Assembly (NCBI RefSeq): GCF_021390395.1
Contig: NZ_JAJUWT010000008.1
Span: 62,001-126,000, forward strand
Origin: Saccharothrix sp. S26
GTDB lineage: Bacteria > Actinomycetota > Actinomycetes > Mycobacteriales > Pseudonocardiaceae
Length of the DNA: 64,000 bases
Reading direction: 5' to 3'
Position 1 is the stretch's first letter. Each line of letters begins with the position of its first letter. The notes beneath the pieces were generated by a model. The model saw nothing but the letters and a program-made list of their open reading frames with translations. It had not been told where the DNA came from and did not search any database. Positions 8,024-15,812 of this stretch are shown in pieces. Position numbers and translations under genes: made by a program.

Positions 8024-10967
8024 GGTGTTGGGGCCCGTGGTGGCCTGGCGCGAGGGGGACGCCGTGCCGGTCGGTGGCGCGCGCGAGCGGTACGTGCTGG
8101 CCGCGTTGCTGCTCAACGCCGACCGCGTGACACCGGCGGAGCGGCTGATCGGCCAACTGTGGTCGCGGCCGCCGCGCTCGGCCCGCGCGCAGTTGCACAA
8201 CCTGGTCAGCAGGCTGCGCGCCCGGCTGGACGAGGGCGTGATCGTCACCCGGCCCACCGGCTACCAGCTGACCACGCGTGCCGCCGAGCTGGACCTGGCC
8301 CAGTTCAGGGCGGCGGCCGAGCGGGGGCGGCGGGCGGCGGAGGCCGGTGACCACGCGGCGGCGGAGGAGTCGTTCGACGCGGCCCTGGCGTTGTGGCGGG
8401 GACCGGCGCTGGCCGACGTCGACGAGGAGCAGGCGGGCCCCGTCCGGGCGGCGCTGCACGAGGAACGGCTGGCCGCGCAGGAAGGCCGGCTGGCCGCGCG
8501 GCTCGCGCTGGAGCGGTACGACGAGGTGCTGGCCGAGGTCGCGCCGCTGATCGCCGAGCACCCGTACCGGGAACGGCTGTACGAGACGCGGATGGTGGCG
8601 CTGGCGGCCGTGGGGCGGCAGGCCGAGGCGCTGGAGGTGTACCGCCAGGTCTACCGGAGGCTGGACGACGACCTCGGCGTGACGCCGGGTGCGGCGTTGC
8701 GGGAGTTGGAGCGGCACGTGCTGCGCGGCGAGGTGCCCGCCGCGCCGCGCCGGTCCGCGCAGGTCGTGGTGCCGCGCCAGTTGCCGCCGGAGAACGCGGT
8801 GCTGGTCGGGCGCGGGAAGCCGCACGCCGAGGTCGTGGCGGCGGTGCGGGCCGACGACCGGCCCGGGTTGGCGGTGCTCGTCGGGCCCGGCGGGGTCGGC
8901 AAGACCGCGTTGGCGGTGTCGGTGGCCCACCACCTGGCCGGGCACTTCCCGGACGGCCAACTGTTCGCCACCCTGCGCGGGTCGCACCGCGACCAGGCCG
9001 ACCCGCACGAGGTGGTGGGCCGGTTCCTGCGCGCGCTCGGCGTGACCGGCGCGGCTGTGCCGGAGGACCCGGACGAACGGGTCGCCCTCTACCGCAGCAC
9101 GCTGGCCGACCGCGCGGTGCTGGTGGTGCTGGACGACGTGGCGGCCGAGGCGCAGGTCCGGCCGCTGCTGCCGGGCGGCACGTCGTGCGCGACCGTGATC
9201 ACCTCCCGCCGCCAGCTCGGCGCGCTGGTCGGCGCGGCGCGCTGGACGCTGCCCGCGCTGCCCGCCGAGGACTCGCTGGAGCTGCTGTCGCGGATCGCGG
9301 GCGCGGAGCGGATCGCGGCCGAGCCGGAGGCCGCGAGCGGGATCGTCGCGCTGTGCGGCAACCTGCCGCTGGCCGTGAGCGTGGCCGCCGGCCGGCTGGC
9401 CGTGCACCCGACGTGGCGGGTCGCGGAGTTCCGGGACCGGCTGGCCGAGGAACGCGGTCGGCTGGACGAGCTGTCCTTGGGCGACCTGGACGTGCGGGCG
9501 GTCATCGCGACCAGCTACCGGCTGCTCGACCCGCCCGCCCGGGTGCTGCTGCGCCGGCTCGGCCTGTCCGCGACACCGGAGTGGCCCGCCTGGGTGGCGG
9601 GCGCGCTGGTCGGCGGCGACGGGCCGGTGGACCGGCTGCTGGAGACGTTGGCCGACGTGCACCTGGTCGAGGTGCTCGGCCGGGACCGGGTGGGGCAGGA
9701 GCGGTTCCGGCTGCACGGCCTGGTGCACGACTTCGCCGCCGAACGCGCCGCCGCCGAGGAACCGCCGCACGAGCGCGACGCGGCCGTGCACCGGGTGCTG
9801 TCGGGGTGGCTCGGCCGGGCCGGGGCGGCCGACGAACGGGTCGGGCACGGCATGCAGAACGCGGTCGGCCTCGACCTGCCGCTCGCGCCGGACGACGTGG
9901 CCGGGCCGATCGCCGCCGCGCCGAGGGAGTGGTTCGAGGTCGAGTCGACCGCGTTGACCGCGTGCGTCGAGCAGGCGTGCCGGCTCGGCCTGGCCGAGCT
10001 CGCCGGCGGGCTGGCGCTGCGCATGACCGGGTTCCTCGCCCTGCGCACCTACGACGTGGAGCGGGAGCGGATCCTGCGTGCCGCGGTCACGTGCACGCGC
10101 GCGCACGGCGTGGACCGGCAGACGGTGCGGCTGCTGCTGAGCCTGTTCGGGCTGGCCGCCCAGCGGTCGCGGTTCGAGGAGCTGCCCGCGCTGGCGGCCG
10201 AAGGGCTCGCGCTGGCGCGCAAGCTCGGTGACCGGCTCGGGGTGCTGGGCGCGCTCGGCAACGCCGGGTGGGCGGCGCAGAGCCTGGGCCGGCTGGCGGA
10301 GGCCGCGCGGTGGTTCGAGGAGGGCGTCGACCGCTGCGACGCGGGCACGCCGCCGCCGTTGGCGCGGTGGCTGGCGTTGTCGCTGGCGCGCACCCGGCAC
10401 GAGGCCGGTTCCCCGGCGCGGGCCGTGCCGGTGGTCGAGCGGCTGCTGGCGGAGGGGTCGGCCGACGAGGAGGAGCGCAACCAGGCGCAGGTGCTCGCGT
10501 TGAGCGCCGACGTGCTGCTCGCGGTCGGTCGGGACGAGGAGGCGGAGCGGTTGCTGACCGAGGCCGCGGCGCTGGTGCACGCCCTCGGTGACGAGCTGGG
10601 CGTGGCCCGCGTCGGGCACGACCTGGCCCGGGTGTGGGCGCACCGGGGCGAGTGGGACCGGGCCGCCGAACGGCTCGCCCGCGTGCTGCGGGTGCACGAG
10701 GAGCTGGGCGTGGCGGACGAGGTGGCGCGGACCCTGGTCACGATCGGCGAGGTGGAGCTTGGCCGGGGACGGCCCGCGGCGGCGGTGCTGCGCCGGTCGT
10801 TGGCGATCTGGCGGGAGCGGGGCGCGCGGCTGGACGTGGCGCGGACGTTGGCGCGCCTGGCGTTGGCGGACCCGGTGGACGCGCGGGCGTGCCGGCGGGA
10901 GTGCGAGGAGATCCTGGAAGAGCTGGGACTGGACTCGCGTGCGCTGCGGCTGCCGTCGTCGCGGTGA
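8013..10967 (+). CDS. AfsR/SARP-type regulator (SARP-BTAD, NB-ARC, TPR)
   Basis: A 984-residue transcriptional regulator. Residues 1-95 form an OmpR-like winged-helix domain (opening RFGVLGPVVAW). Residues about 100-245 are the bacterial transcriptional activation domain. Residues about 260-560 form an NB-ARC STAND ATPase with Walker A (VGPGGVGKTALAV, about 293) and Walker B (VLVVLDDVAAEA). The C-terminal 350 residues are TPR-like helices. AfsR-type proteins integrate a signal through the TPRs, use ATP, and activate secondary-metabolite or differentiation genes by binding direct repeats. No biosynthetic cluster is visible nearby, so the target is unknown. The start is GTG 8013. Confidence 0.92.
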   Translation: MRFGVLGPVVAWREGDAVPVGGARERYVLAALLLNADRVTPAERLIGQLWSRPPRSARAQLHNLVSRLRARLDEGVIVTRPTGYQLTTRAAELDLAQFRAAAERGRRAAEAGDHAAAEESFDAALALWRGPALADVDEEQAGPVRAALHEERLAAQEGRLAARLALERYDEVLAEVAPLIAEHPYRERLYETRMVALAAVGRQAEALEVYRQVYRRLDDDLGVTPGAALRELERHVLRGEVPAAPRRSAQVVVPRQLPPENAVLVGRGKPHAEVVAAVRADDRPGLAVLVGPGGVGKTALAVSVAHHLAGHFPDGQLFATLRGSHRDQADPHEVVGRFLRALGVTGAAVPEDPDERVALYRSTLADRAVLVVLDDVAAEAQVRPLLPGGTSCATVITSRRQLGALVGAARWTLPALPAEDSLELLSRIAGAERIAAEPEAASGIVALCGNLPLAVSVAAGRLAVHPTWRVAEFRDRLAEERGRLDELSLGDLDVRAVIATSYRLLDPPARVLLRRLGLSATPEWPAWVAGALVGGDGPVDRLLETLADVHLVEVLGRDRVGQERFRLHGLVHDFAAERAAAEEPPHERDAAVHRVLSGWLGRAGAADERVGHGMQNAVGLDLPLAPDDVAGPIAAAPREWFEVESTALTACVEQACRLGLAELAGGLALRMTGFLALRTYDVERERILRAAVTCTRAHGVDRQTVRLLLSLFGLAAQRSRFEELPALAAEGLALARKLGDRLGVLGALGNAGWAAQSLGRLAEAARWFEEGVDRCDAGTPPPLARWLALSLARTRHEAGSPARAVPVVERLLAEGSADEEERNQAQVLALSADVLLAVGRDEEAERLLTEAAALVHALGDELGVARVGHDLARVWAHRGEWDRAAERLARVLRVHEELGVADEVARTLVTIGEVELGRGRPAAAVLRRSLAIWRERGARLDVARTLARLALADPVDARACRRECEEILEELGLDSRALRLPSSR

Positions 10968-10978
10968 CCGGCGTGCCC

Positions 10979-11338
10979 TCAGGCCAGCGGGCGTCGGCCG
11001 GCGAAGCCCAGGTCCGCCCGGTGGTACCAGTGCAGGCCCTCGTCGCCCTCGAGCCAGCACAGCAGCACGGGCACGCCGTCGAGGTCGGACGGGAAGTCGA
11101 CCAGCAGGGGCGCGAAGCCCTTCAGCTCGGCACCGGTCGCCTGCACCGCGGTCATCAGGTCGTCCAGCCGGGCCTGCGCGGCCTTCAGCTCGGGCAGCCC
11201 GCCGAGGTCGGTGGGCTCGCCGCCGTTGAGGGAGGAGGCCAGCTCGGCGGCGTCGGCGCGCAGCTCGACGATCTCGGTGAGCACCGGCAGGAGCCTGGCC
11301 AGCTCTTCCCGCGCCTCGGGCACGCTGAACACCGTCAC
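10979..11338 (-). CDS. DUF2203 family protein
   Basis: A 119-residue protein of the DUF2203 family. It starts with FSVPEAREELARLLPVL and ends with the family signature LKGFAPLLVDFP, VLLCWLEGDEGLHWYHR and GFAGRRPL. The first 75 residues are likely a helical hairpin (coiled coil). The molecular role is unknown. The start is GTG 11338 with GGGGAGCAGGG upstream. It is convergent with the SARP regulator, their stops lying 11 bases apart. Confidence 0.85.
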   Translation of the reverse strand: MTVFSVPEAREELARLLPVLTEIVELRADAAELASSLNGGEPTDLGGLPELKAAQARLDDLMTAVQATGAELKGFAPLLVDFPSDLDGVPVLLCWLEGDEGLHWYHRADLGFAGRRPLA

Positions 11339-11442
11339 CCCTGCTCCCCCGTGGACCGCCGCACGCGGACAGGCTACCCGCCGGGACCGGCCGGCAGCGC
11401 GACCCGGAACCGCACCGGGGGTCGAGGTCGGGAAAGCGGTGA

Positions 11443-11475
11443 GCCGGGGCCGCCCGGCGGTAAGGCGGCCCCGGC
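11443..11475 (-). terminator. hairpin terminator after GH6 cellulase
   Basis: A perfect 12-bp stem, GCCGGGGCCGCC/GGCGGCCCCGGC (11443-11454 and 11464-11475), with a 9-base loop. It begins 7 bases beyond the stop of the GH6 gene on the minus strand. Confidence 0.7.
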
Positions 11476-11481
11476 GTCACG

Positions 11482-12639
11482 TCAGCGCAGCGGCGGGGAG
11501 GCCAGCTTCGCCAGCTCCAGCGCCTGCTCCGGCCACCAGCGGCCGGCGGCCGGGCCGCCCTGGCACTCGCCGTCGGACTCGCCGGGGCGCTTGACCCACA
11601 GGAACGCGTCCACCAGCGGGATGCCGGTGTTCGCCGTGGGACGTTCGCCCAGGCCGCGGCCCGGCGGGTTGCACCAGTCGGTCTCGCCCTCACCGGGCGT
11701 GTAGTGACCGCGGCCGTTGCGGCTGGTGTCCAGCACGAAGTGCGTCATCTTGGACTTGCGCACCGGCAGCGCGTCCAGCTCCTCGTCGGCCGGGCACGTG
11801 GTCGCGCCTTCCTGCGTGCGCAGGTAGAGGCACTTCGACACGCGGGTGCCGTACCGCACCAGGTCGTCGGTGAAGCGGTAGTTGGACGTGTTGAGCGCGA
11901 ACCCGTCCGCCCGCGTCACGCCGCCCCGCAACAGCCGGTTGACGATGCCCAACTGCTGACGCGGCTCGCCGTAGCCCGCGTCGTAGTCGTTGAGCGCCTG
12001 CCACGCCGAGTGCCCGGCGTCGAGGTAGACGCGGGTGTGCTTGCCGCGCTTGAGCGCGTCCACGGCGTGGTTGATCTCGCGGAACCGCTGCGGCACCAGC
12101 TCCGAGTCCGGGCCGATCGTGCACCACGGCTCGCTGGTCAGCAGGGCCAGGCCGTCCGGCTCGACCACGACGACGGCCTTGTCGTCACCGATGCCCTCGG
12201 CGAAGGCGTCGATCCACTCCTTGTACTCCTGCTCGCTGCGCGCGCCGCCCGCGGACCACTGCGAGCAGTCCCGGTAGGGCACGAAGTACGCCACGAGCAC
12301 CGGCACCTGGTCCTTGGCCCGCGCCGCCCGCACGACCTCGCGCACGTCGCGCCGCACCTGGTCCGCACCCGCCGTGGTGAACCAGATCGCGGTCGGCTGG
12401 GCGGCCACGGCCTCCATCAGCTCGGCGTCCGCCACCCGGCCCTCGGCCCGCCACTGCCGGGCCTGCCGCGCGGCGTTGCCGTCCGGTTCGACGTAGAACG
12501 ACGTGCCCTTGGGCAGGTGCGGCGGTCCCGAAGCCGTCACGGTCCCCTCCGCTCCGGCGCTGCTCGCGCCGATCAACGCGCACACCGCGGTCGCCGCCAG
12601 GGTCAGCCCGACGCGCCGTCGTCTCGGTCCGTTGTTCAC
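11482..12639 (-). CDS. secreted glycoside hydrolase family 6 cellulase
   Basis: A 385-residue exported enzyme of GH6 (inverting endo- or exo-beta-1,4-glucanase). A Sec signal peptide with a polyarginine n-region covers about residues 1-31. GH6 signatures are present: FVPYRDCSQWSAGG (catalytic-acid loop), VVVVEPDGLALL (second key Asp), LDAGHSAW, and WVKRPGESDG near the end. It lacks a cellulose-binding module and linker, so it is a single-domain form. The start is GTG 12639, preceded by GAGGAG at 8 bases. An in-frame GTG at 12654 lies upstream of that site. It is preceded by a perfect CelR/CebR-type operator and followed by a hairpin, so it is monocistronic. Confidence 0.92.
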   Translation of the reverse strand: MNNGPRRRRVGLTLAATAVCALIGASSAGAEGTVTASGPPHLPKGTSFYVEPDGNAARQARQWRAEGRVADAELMEAVAAQPTAIWFTTAGADQVRRDVREVVRAARAKDQVPVLVAYFVPYRDCSQWSAGGARSEQEYKEWIDAFAEGIGDDKAVVVVEPDGLALLTSEPWCTIGPDSELVPQRFREINHAVDALKRGKHTRVYLDAGHSAWQALNDYDAGYGEPRQQLGIVNRLLRGGVTRADGFALNTSNYRFTDDLVRYGTRVSKCLYLRTQEGATTCPADEELDALPVRKSKMTHFVLDTSRNGRGHYTPGEGETDWCNPPGRGLGERPTANTGIPLVDAFLWVKRPGESDGECQGGPAAGRWWPEQALELAKLASPPLR

Positions 12640-12665
12640 TCGACTGCTCCTCACGGGGCGCTGCC

Positions 12666-12679
12666 TGGGAGCGCTCCCA
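12666..12679 (-). promoter_or_regulatory. CelR/CebR-type operator of the GH6 cellulase gene
   Basis: TGGGAGCGCTCCCA is a perfect 14-bp palindrome, 26 bases upstream of the GH6 start. It is identical to the known binding site of the LacI-family cellulase regulator CelR of Thermobifida fusca (CebR in Streptomyces). This predicts repression relieved by cellobiose. No celR/cebR gene is in the window. Confidence 0.85.
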
Positions 12680-12689
12680 ACCGGCCGTC

Positions 12690-12718
12690 AGCATGCGGCG
12701 TCATGAGCTGGATCACAA
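12690..12718 (-). promoter_or_regulatory. probable GH6 promoter
   Basis: On the minus strand, TTGTGA (12718-12713) and CATGCT (12695-12690) are separated by 17 bases. They place transcription start just before the palindromic operator. The match to consensus is partial. Confidence 0.35.
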
Positions 12719-12759
12719 CCCCCGGTCACGCGTGCGTTCCCCTTTTCGCAATCCTGTCG

Positions 12760-13269
12760 TTACCTGACGCCGCGGACCACGCGGGCCGGGTGCAGCGCGA
12801 TGGTGAACAGGCCCGTGGTCGGTCCGGCCGGCTCCAGCACGGTCGCCGCGATGCGCGGCGGTGGTGCCGGGCCGGACGTCGGCGAGCAGCCGCGCGACCT
12901 CCTCCGCCGGCTCTCCCGCCAGGTCGAGCGGGGTGAACTGCGTTCGTGCCGACGGCCACCCTGTTCGCGGCCACCGGGTCGGCGATCAGGCCCTCGGCGG
13001 CGGCCTCGGGCAGCGGCGCGGCGTCGGGGCCCGTGTCGGCGGTGTGCCACAGCGCCCGGACGCCGCCGAACGCGTTGCCCGCGTTGTCCGCGCGCACGGG
13101 TTCGGGCCGGTACTCGGCCCGGAACGACCGCGCGAGCAGACCCGTGCCGTTGCCGGACTCGTTGGCCGTGATCTGGCCGCCCGCCCACGCGTCGCCGGAC
13201 ACCGCGGCCGCCGCCTCGACACCGGTCATCGCCTGCTCCGTCGCGCCGGGGTCCATGTGCGCGAGGCTC
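12760..13269 (-). pseudogene. frameshifted secretion-associated small protein gene
   Basis: The gene follows the YbaB/EbfC gene by 37 bases. It opens MSLAHMDPGATEQAMTG and stays open for about 108 residues, with a pattern (SGNGTGLLARSFRAEY) resembling small WXG-like proteins encoded beside YbaB genes in Pseudonocardiales. After RVAVGTN (about 12943) sensible coding moves to a second frame (QFTPLDLAGEPAEEVARLLA). Near 12870 it moves to a third (RIAATVLEPAGPTTGLFTIA), ending at 12760. Both shifts are +1. Either the gene is inactivated or the assembly has two single-base errors. The family assignment is tentative. Confidence 0.5.
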
Positions 13270-13306
13270 ATCGCGGCCCCCGGCGGGTCGGAGCGGTCGC
13301 CTCGGC

Positions 13307-13579
13307 CTACGGCATGAGCCGCTTGGTCAGCGCGGCCACCTGGTCTTGGGCGAGCCGGGTCGCCTCCGCGACCGTCGCCACGATCCGCCCGCTCAACCCG
13401 TCGGCGTCGGGGTCGCGGTAGACGCGCGGGTTCAGCTCCAGGTCGAGGAGTTCGCCACGCGCGTCGACGGTGGCGGTGATCAGGCCGTCCGGTGAGTCCG
13501 CGCTCGCCCGGATCCCGGCCATGCCCTGGCGCACGGCGCGCAGGTGGTCGGCGAGTCGCCGGTAGGCTGCTGGGTCCAC
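13307..13579 (-). CDS. YbaB/EbfC family nucleoid-associated protein
   Basis: A 90-residue YbaB/EbfC-like protein. The conserved strand pair is SPDGLITATVDARGELLDLEL (in part), followed by LSGRIVATVAEATRLAQDQVAAL, the family's long C-terminal helix. YbaB proteins are dimeric DNA-binding proteins. Divergent paralogues of this type are frequent in and next to ESX loci of Pseudonocardiales. GTG 13579 is chosen because upstream residues in frame are arginine-rich shadow sequence; the ribosome-binding site is weak. It is divergent from mycP and upstream of the broken small gene. Confidence 0.75.
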   Translation of the reverse strand: MDPAAYRRLADHLRAVRQGMAGIRASADSPDGLITATVDARGELLDLELNPRVYRDPDADGLSGRIVATVAEATRLAQDQVAALTKRLMP

Positions 13580-13669
13580 AGGGGAATGCTCGGCCGGCCC
13601 GGGCCGCGTGCGGTGGGCCGTGACCGCTTCCGGCCACGGCGGCGACCGCTCACGCGCGCACTGCCGACG

Positions 13670-14935
13670 ATGGTGCCCGTGAGACGACTCAACACCGCGC
13701 TCGCGGCCGTCGCGCTCGTGGCACTGTCCACACCGGACGCCCACGCCGCGCCGCCGCCGGGTGCCTGTCGCGACCCGGAGCCGGCGCGCCCGCCGATCCG
13801 GGAGCTGCCGTGGGCGCAGCAGGCGTTGGACGTGACGCGGGCGTGGCCGCACAGCACCGGCGCCGGCGTGCTGGTCGCGGTCGTGGACACCGGGGTCGAC
13901 CGGGACCACCCGCAGCTGAGCGCGCCGGGGAAGGTGGCGCGCGGCGAGGACTTCCACCTCACGGGCGACCTCCCCGGCGACTTCGACTGCGGGTCGCACG
14001 GCACGGCGGTGGCGAGCATCGTGGCCGCCGACCCGGTGGAGGGCGTCGGCTTCCACGGTGTCGCGCCCGGCGCGCGGGTGCTGCCGGTGCGGGTCGCCGA
14101 CCGCGACCTGGATGAGTCGGGCGCGGTGCGCGCGCTGGACCCCGTCGTGCTGGCCCGCGGCATCTGGTACGCCGCCGACCAGGGCGCAAAGGTGATCAAC
14201 CTGTCGATGGCCGGGCTGGAGGACAACCAGTACGTGCGCGACGCCGTGGCGCACGCGGTGGCCAAGGACGTGCTCGTGGTGGCCGCCGCGGGCAACCGGC
14301 AGCGGGACGGCGTGCGGCTGCCGTCGTTCCCGGCCGCGTACGACGGCGTGCTGGGCGTGGGCGCGATCGACATCGCGGGCGACCGGATGTCCGGCTCGCA
14401 GCTCGGCGACTACGTCGACCTGGTCGCGCCGGGCAAGGCGGTGGCGGGCGCGACCCGCGCGGGCGGGCACGCCTACTGGGAGGGCACGAGCTTCGCCGCG
14501 CCGTTCGTCGCGGGCACGGCCGCGCTGGTGCGGGCGGCGTGGCCGGAGCTGACCGCGCCGGAGGTCGCGCGCCGGCTGCTGGCCACGGCGAGCCCGGCGC
14601 GGGGTGAGGCCGCCGCCTACGGCGCGGGCGTGGTCAACCCGTACCGCGCGGTCACCGACGGGCTGGTGGCGGCCGAACCCGACGTCCTGCCGGTCGTGGT
14701 CAAGCCCGTGGAAGACCCCGGCGCGGCCCGGGAACGGGCCTGGTGGCGTGCCGCCGTGGCGCACGCCCGCCGCCACCTCCTGCTCGCCGCCGCGGTGGTG
14801 CTGGTCGCGGTCGTGCTGCTGGTCGTGCTGGTCAACGGTCGCCGCCGGCGGTGGACGCCCACCCGGCTGGACCCCTTGCCCGAGGGCTCACCGCCGGCCG
14901 AGGTGCCCGACCAGGTGTTCCTGTTCCCCCGATGA
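13670..14935 (+). CDS. mycP: type VII secretion-associated serine protease (mycosin)
   Basis: A 421-residue mycosin, the membrane-bound subtilisin that is an essential accessory of ESX/type VII secretion. A signal peptide (about residues 1-24) leads to a short N-terminal extension (PIRELPWAQQAL), typical of mycosins. Then come the S8 catalytic residues Asp about 73 (VVDTGVDRDHP), His about 109 (CGSHGTAVASIV) and Ser about 273 (GTSFAAPFVAG). A C-terminal membrane anchor (about residues 365-387) is followed by a short cytosolic tail. The start is ATG 13670 or GTG 13679. A perfect hairpin 4 bases past the stop separates it from the convergent Esx genes. Confidence 0.93.
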   Translation: MVPVRRLNTALAAVALVALSTPDAHAAPPPGACRDPEPARPPIRELPWAQQALDVTRAWPHSTGAGVLVAVVDTGVDRDHPQLSAPGKVARGEDFHLTGDLPGDFDCGSHGTAVASIVAADPVEGVGFHGVAPGARVLPVRVADRDLDESGAVRALDPVVLARGIWYAADQGAKVINLSMAGLEDNQYVRDAVAHAVAKDVLVVAAAGNRQRDGVRLPSFPAAYDGVLGVGAIDIAGDRMSGSQLGDYVDLVAPGKAVAGATRAGGHAYWEGTSFAAPFVAGTAALVRAAWPELTAPEVARRLLATASPARGEAAAYGAGVVNPYRAVTDGLVAAEPDVLPVVVKPVEDPGAARERAWWRAAVAHARRHLLLAAAVVLVAVVLLVVLVNGRRRRWTPTRLDPLPEGSPPAEVPDQVFLFPR

Positions 14936-14939
14936 CGAA

Positions 14940-14967
14940 GGCCCCGACGCCGGTGGGCGTCGGGGCC
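14940..14967. terminator. bidirectional terminator between mycP and WXG100 genes
   Basis: A perfect 12-bp inverted repeat, GGCCCCGACGCC/GGCGTCGGGGCC, with a 4-base loop. It sits between the convergent stops at 14935 and 14982. Confidence 0.8.
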
Positions 14968-14981
14968 TGGTCGGGTGCTGC

Positions 14982-15278
14982 TCAGAGCGCGGTCGAGCGG
15001 ACCCGCATCGCAGCCGACTGCAGCGCCGTCTGGAGCTCGTTGTTGGCCACGTTCACGCCGTGGCGCAGGGCCGCGAGCACGGCCTGCTGCGCGGCGGACA
15101 TCTGCTGCCACGCGTCGTTGACCTCGCCGAACGCCCCACCGGCCTGGTCGAGCCAGTCGAGGGACGTGGCGCCCGCCTCGGTGCGCCAGGTGTCCATCTC
15201 CTGCGAGACCTTGGTCATGGTCTCCTCGATGTGCCTGGCCAGCCCGTCGAGCTGGGTGAAGTTGCCCTTGATGAGCAT
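14982..15278 (-). CDS. WXG100 family type VII secretion target (second gene)
   Basis: A 98-residue Esx/ESAT-6-like protein: two long helices around a central turn at about residues 40-48. The turn reads SLDWLDQAG, so the Trp is present but the Gly two positions later is Asp. The C-terminal helix contains NDAWQQM, another typical Trp. WXG100 proteins form helical-hairpin dimers and are exported by the EccC motor. It lies 28 bases downstream of another WXG100 gene, and the two probably form a heterodimer. The pair is divergent from eccC. Confidence 0.88.
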   Translation of the reverse strand: MLIKGNFTQLDGLARHIEETMTKVSQEMDTWRTEAGATSLDWLDQAGGAFGEVNDAWQQMSAAQQAVLAALRHGVNVANNELQTALQSAAMRVRSTAL

Positions 15279-15306
15279 GTCGGTCCCTTCCTGGTCCGGC
15301 TGGGTG

Positions 15307-15639
15307 TCAGGCGAGCTGACCGTTGAACGGCAGGCCGCCCGCGGGCACGGCCTTCAGCCCCGAGGCGCCCACCTCGTCGGCGTTGACGTAGGTCGACACC
15401 GAGTACTTGGTGTTCTCGCCGAGCGAGTCGAGCGCCGCGGTGAGCCGCGTGACCGCCGCCTCCCAATCGGCGTGGGCGGCGTCGAAGATCGGCCGCGCGG
15501 TGCCCTCCCACTGGCCCTTGAGCGCGTCCACGGTGGGGCGCAGCGTCGACAGGTGGCCCCTGATGTCACCGGACACCGTCCCCGCCATCGAGGCGGCGCG
15601 CTCCAGGGTCTCGGTCACGCCGTGAAGTTGGTCCTGCAC
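15307..15639 (-). CDS. WXG100 family type VII secretion target (first gene)
   Basis: A 110-residue Esx-like protein with the classical turn (KGQWEGTARPIF, W-E-G). A predicted N-terminal helix starts at VQDQLHGVTETLERAA, and the second helix (AAHADWEAAVTRLTAALDSL) is followed by a 30-residue extension ending in PFNGQLA. Start GTG 15639 has GGGAG upstream. It is first in a two-gene unit with the other WXG100 protein and divergent from eccC, the expected layout for the secreted pair of an ESX system. Confidence 0.9.
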   Translation of the reverse strand: MQDQLHGVTETLERAASMAGTVSGDIRGHLSTLRPTVDALKGQWEGTARPIFDAAHADWEAAVTRLTAALDSLGENTKYSVSTYVNADEVGASGLKAVPAGGLPFNGQLA

Positions 15640-15812
15640 TCCGGTTCTCCCTTCCGCTGGTCGCGGTCGCCGCCTGGTCGCGGTTCCCGCACCGCCCAGC
15701 GAACCGCCCCGGCGCGGTCGGTCGGGCGGGCGCGGCACGTTCCTGCCACGACCACCCGCCGACCACCCGCGCGCCACCACGATCGGTGCCGACGTGGAAA
15801 GGGGGTGCCGGG

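Noticed and set aside
7758..11693. 1,311-codon minus-strand frame opposite the SARP gene
   Set aside because: It is an antisense shadow of the SARP regulator, with no recognisable motif and an Arg/Gln/Pro-rich composition.
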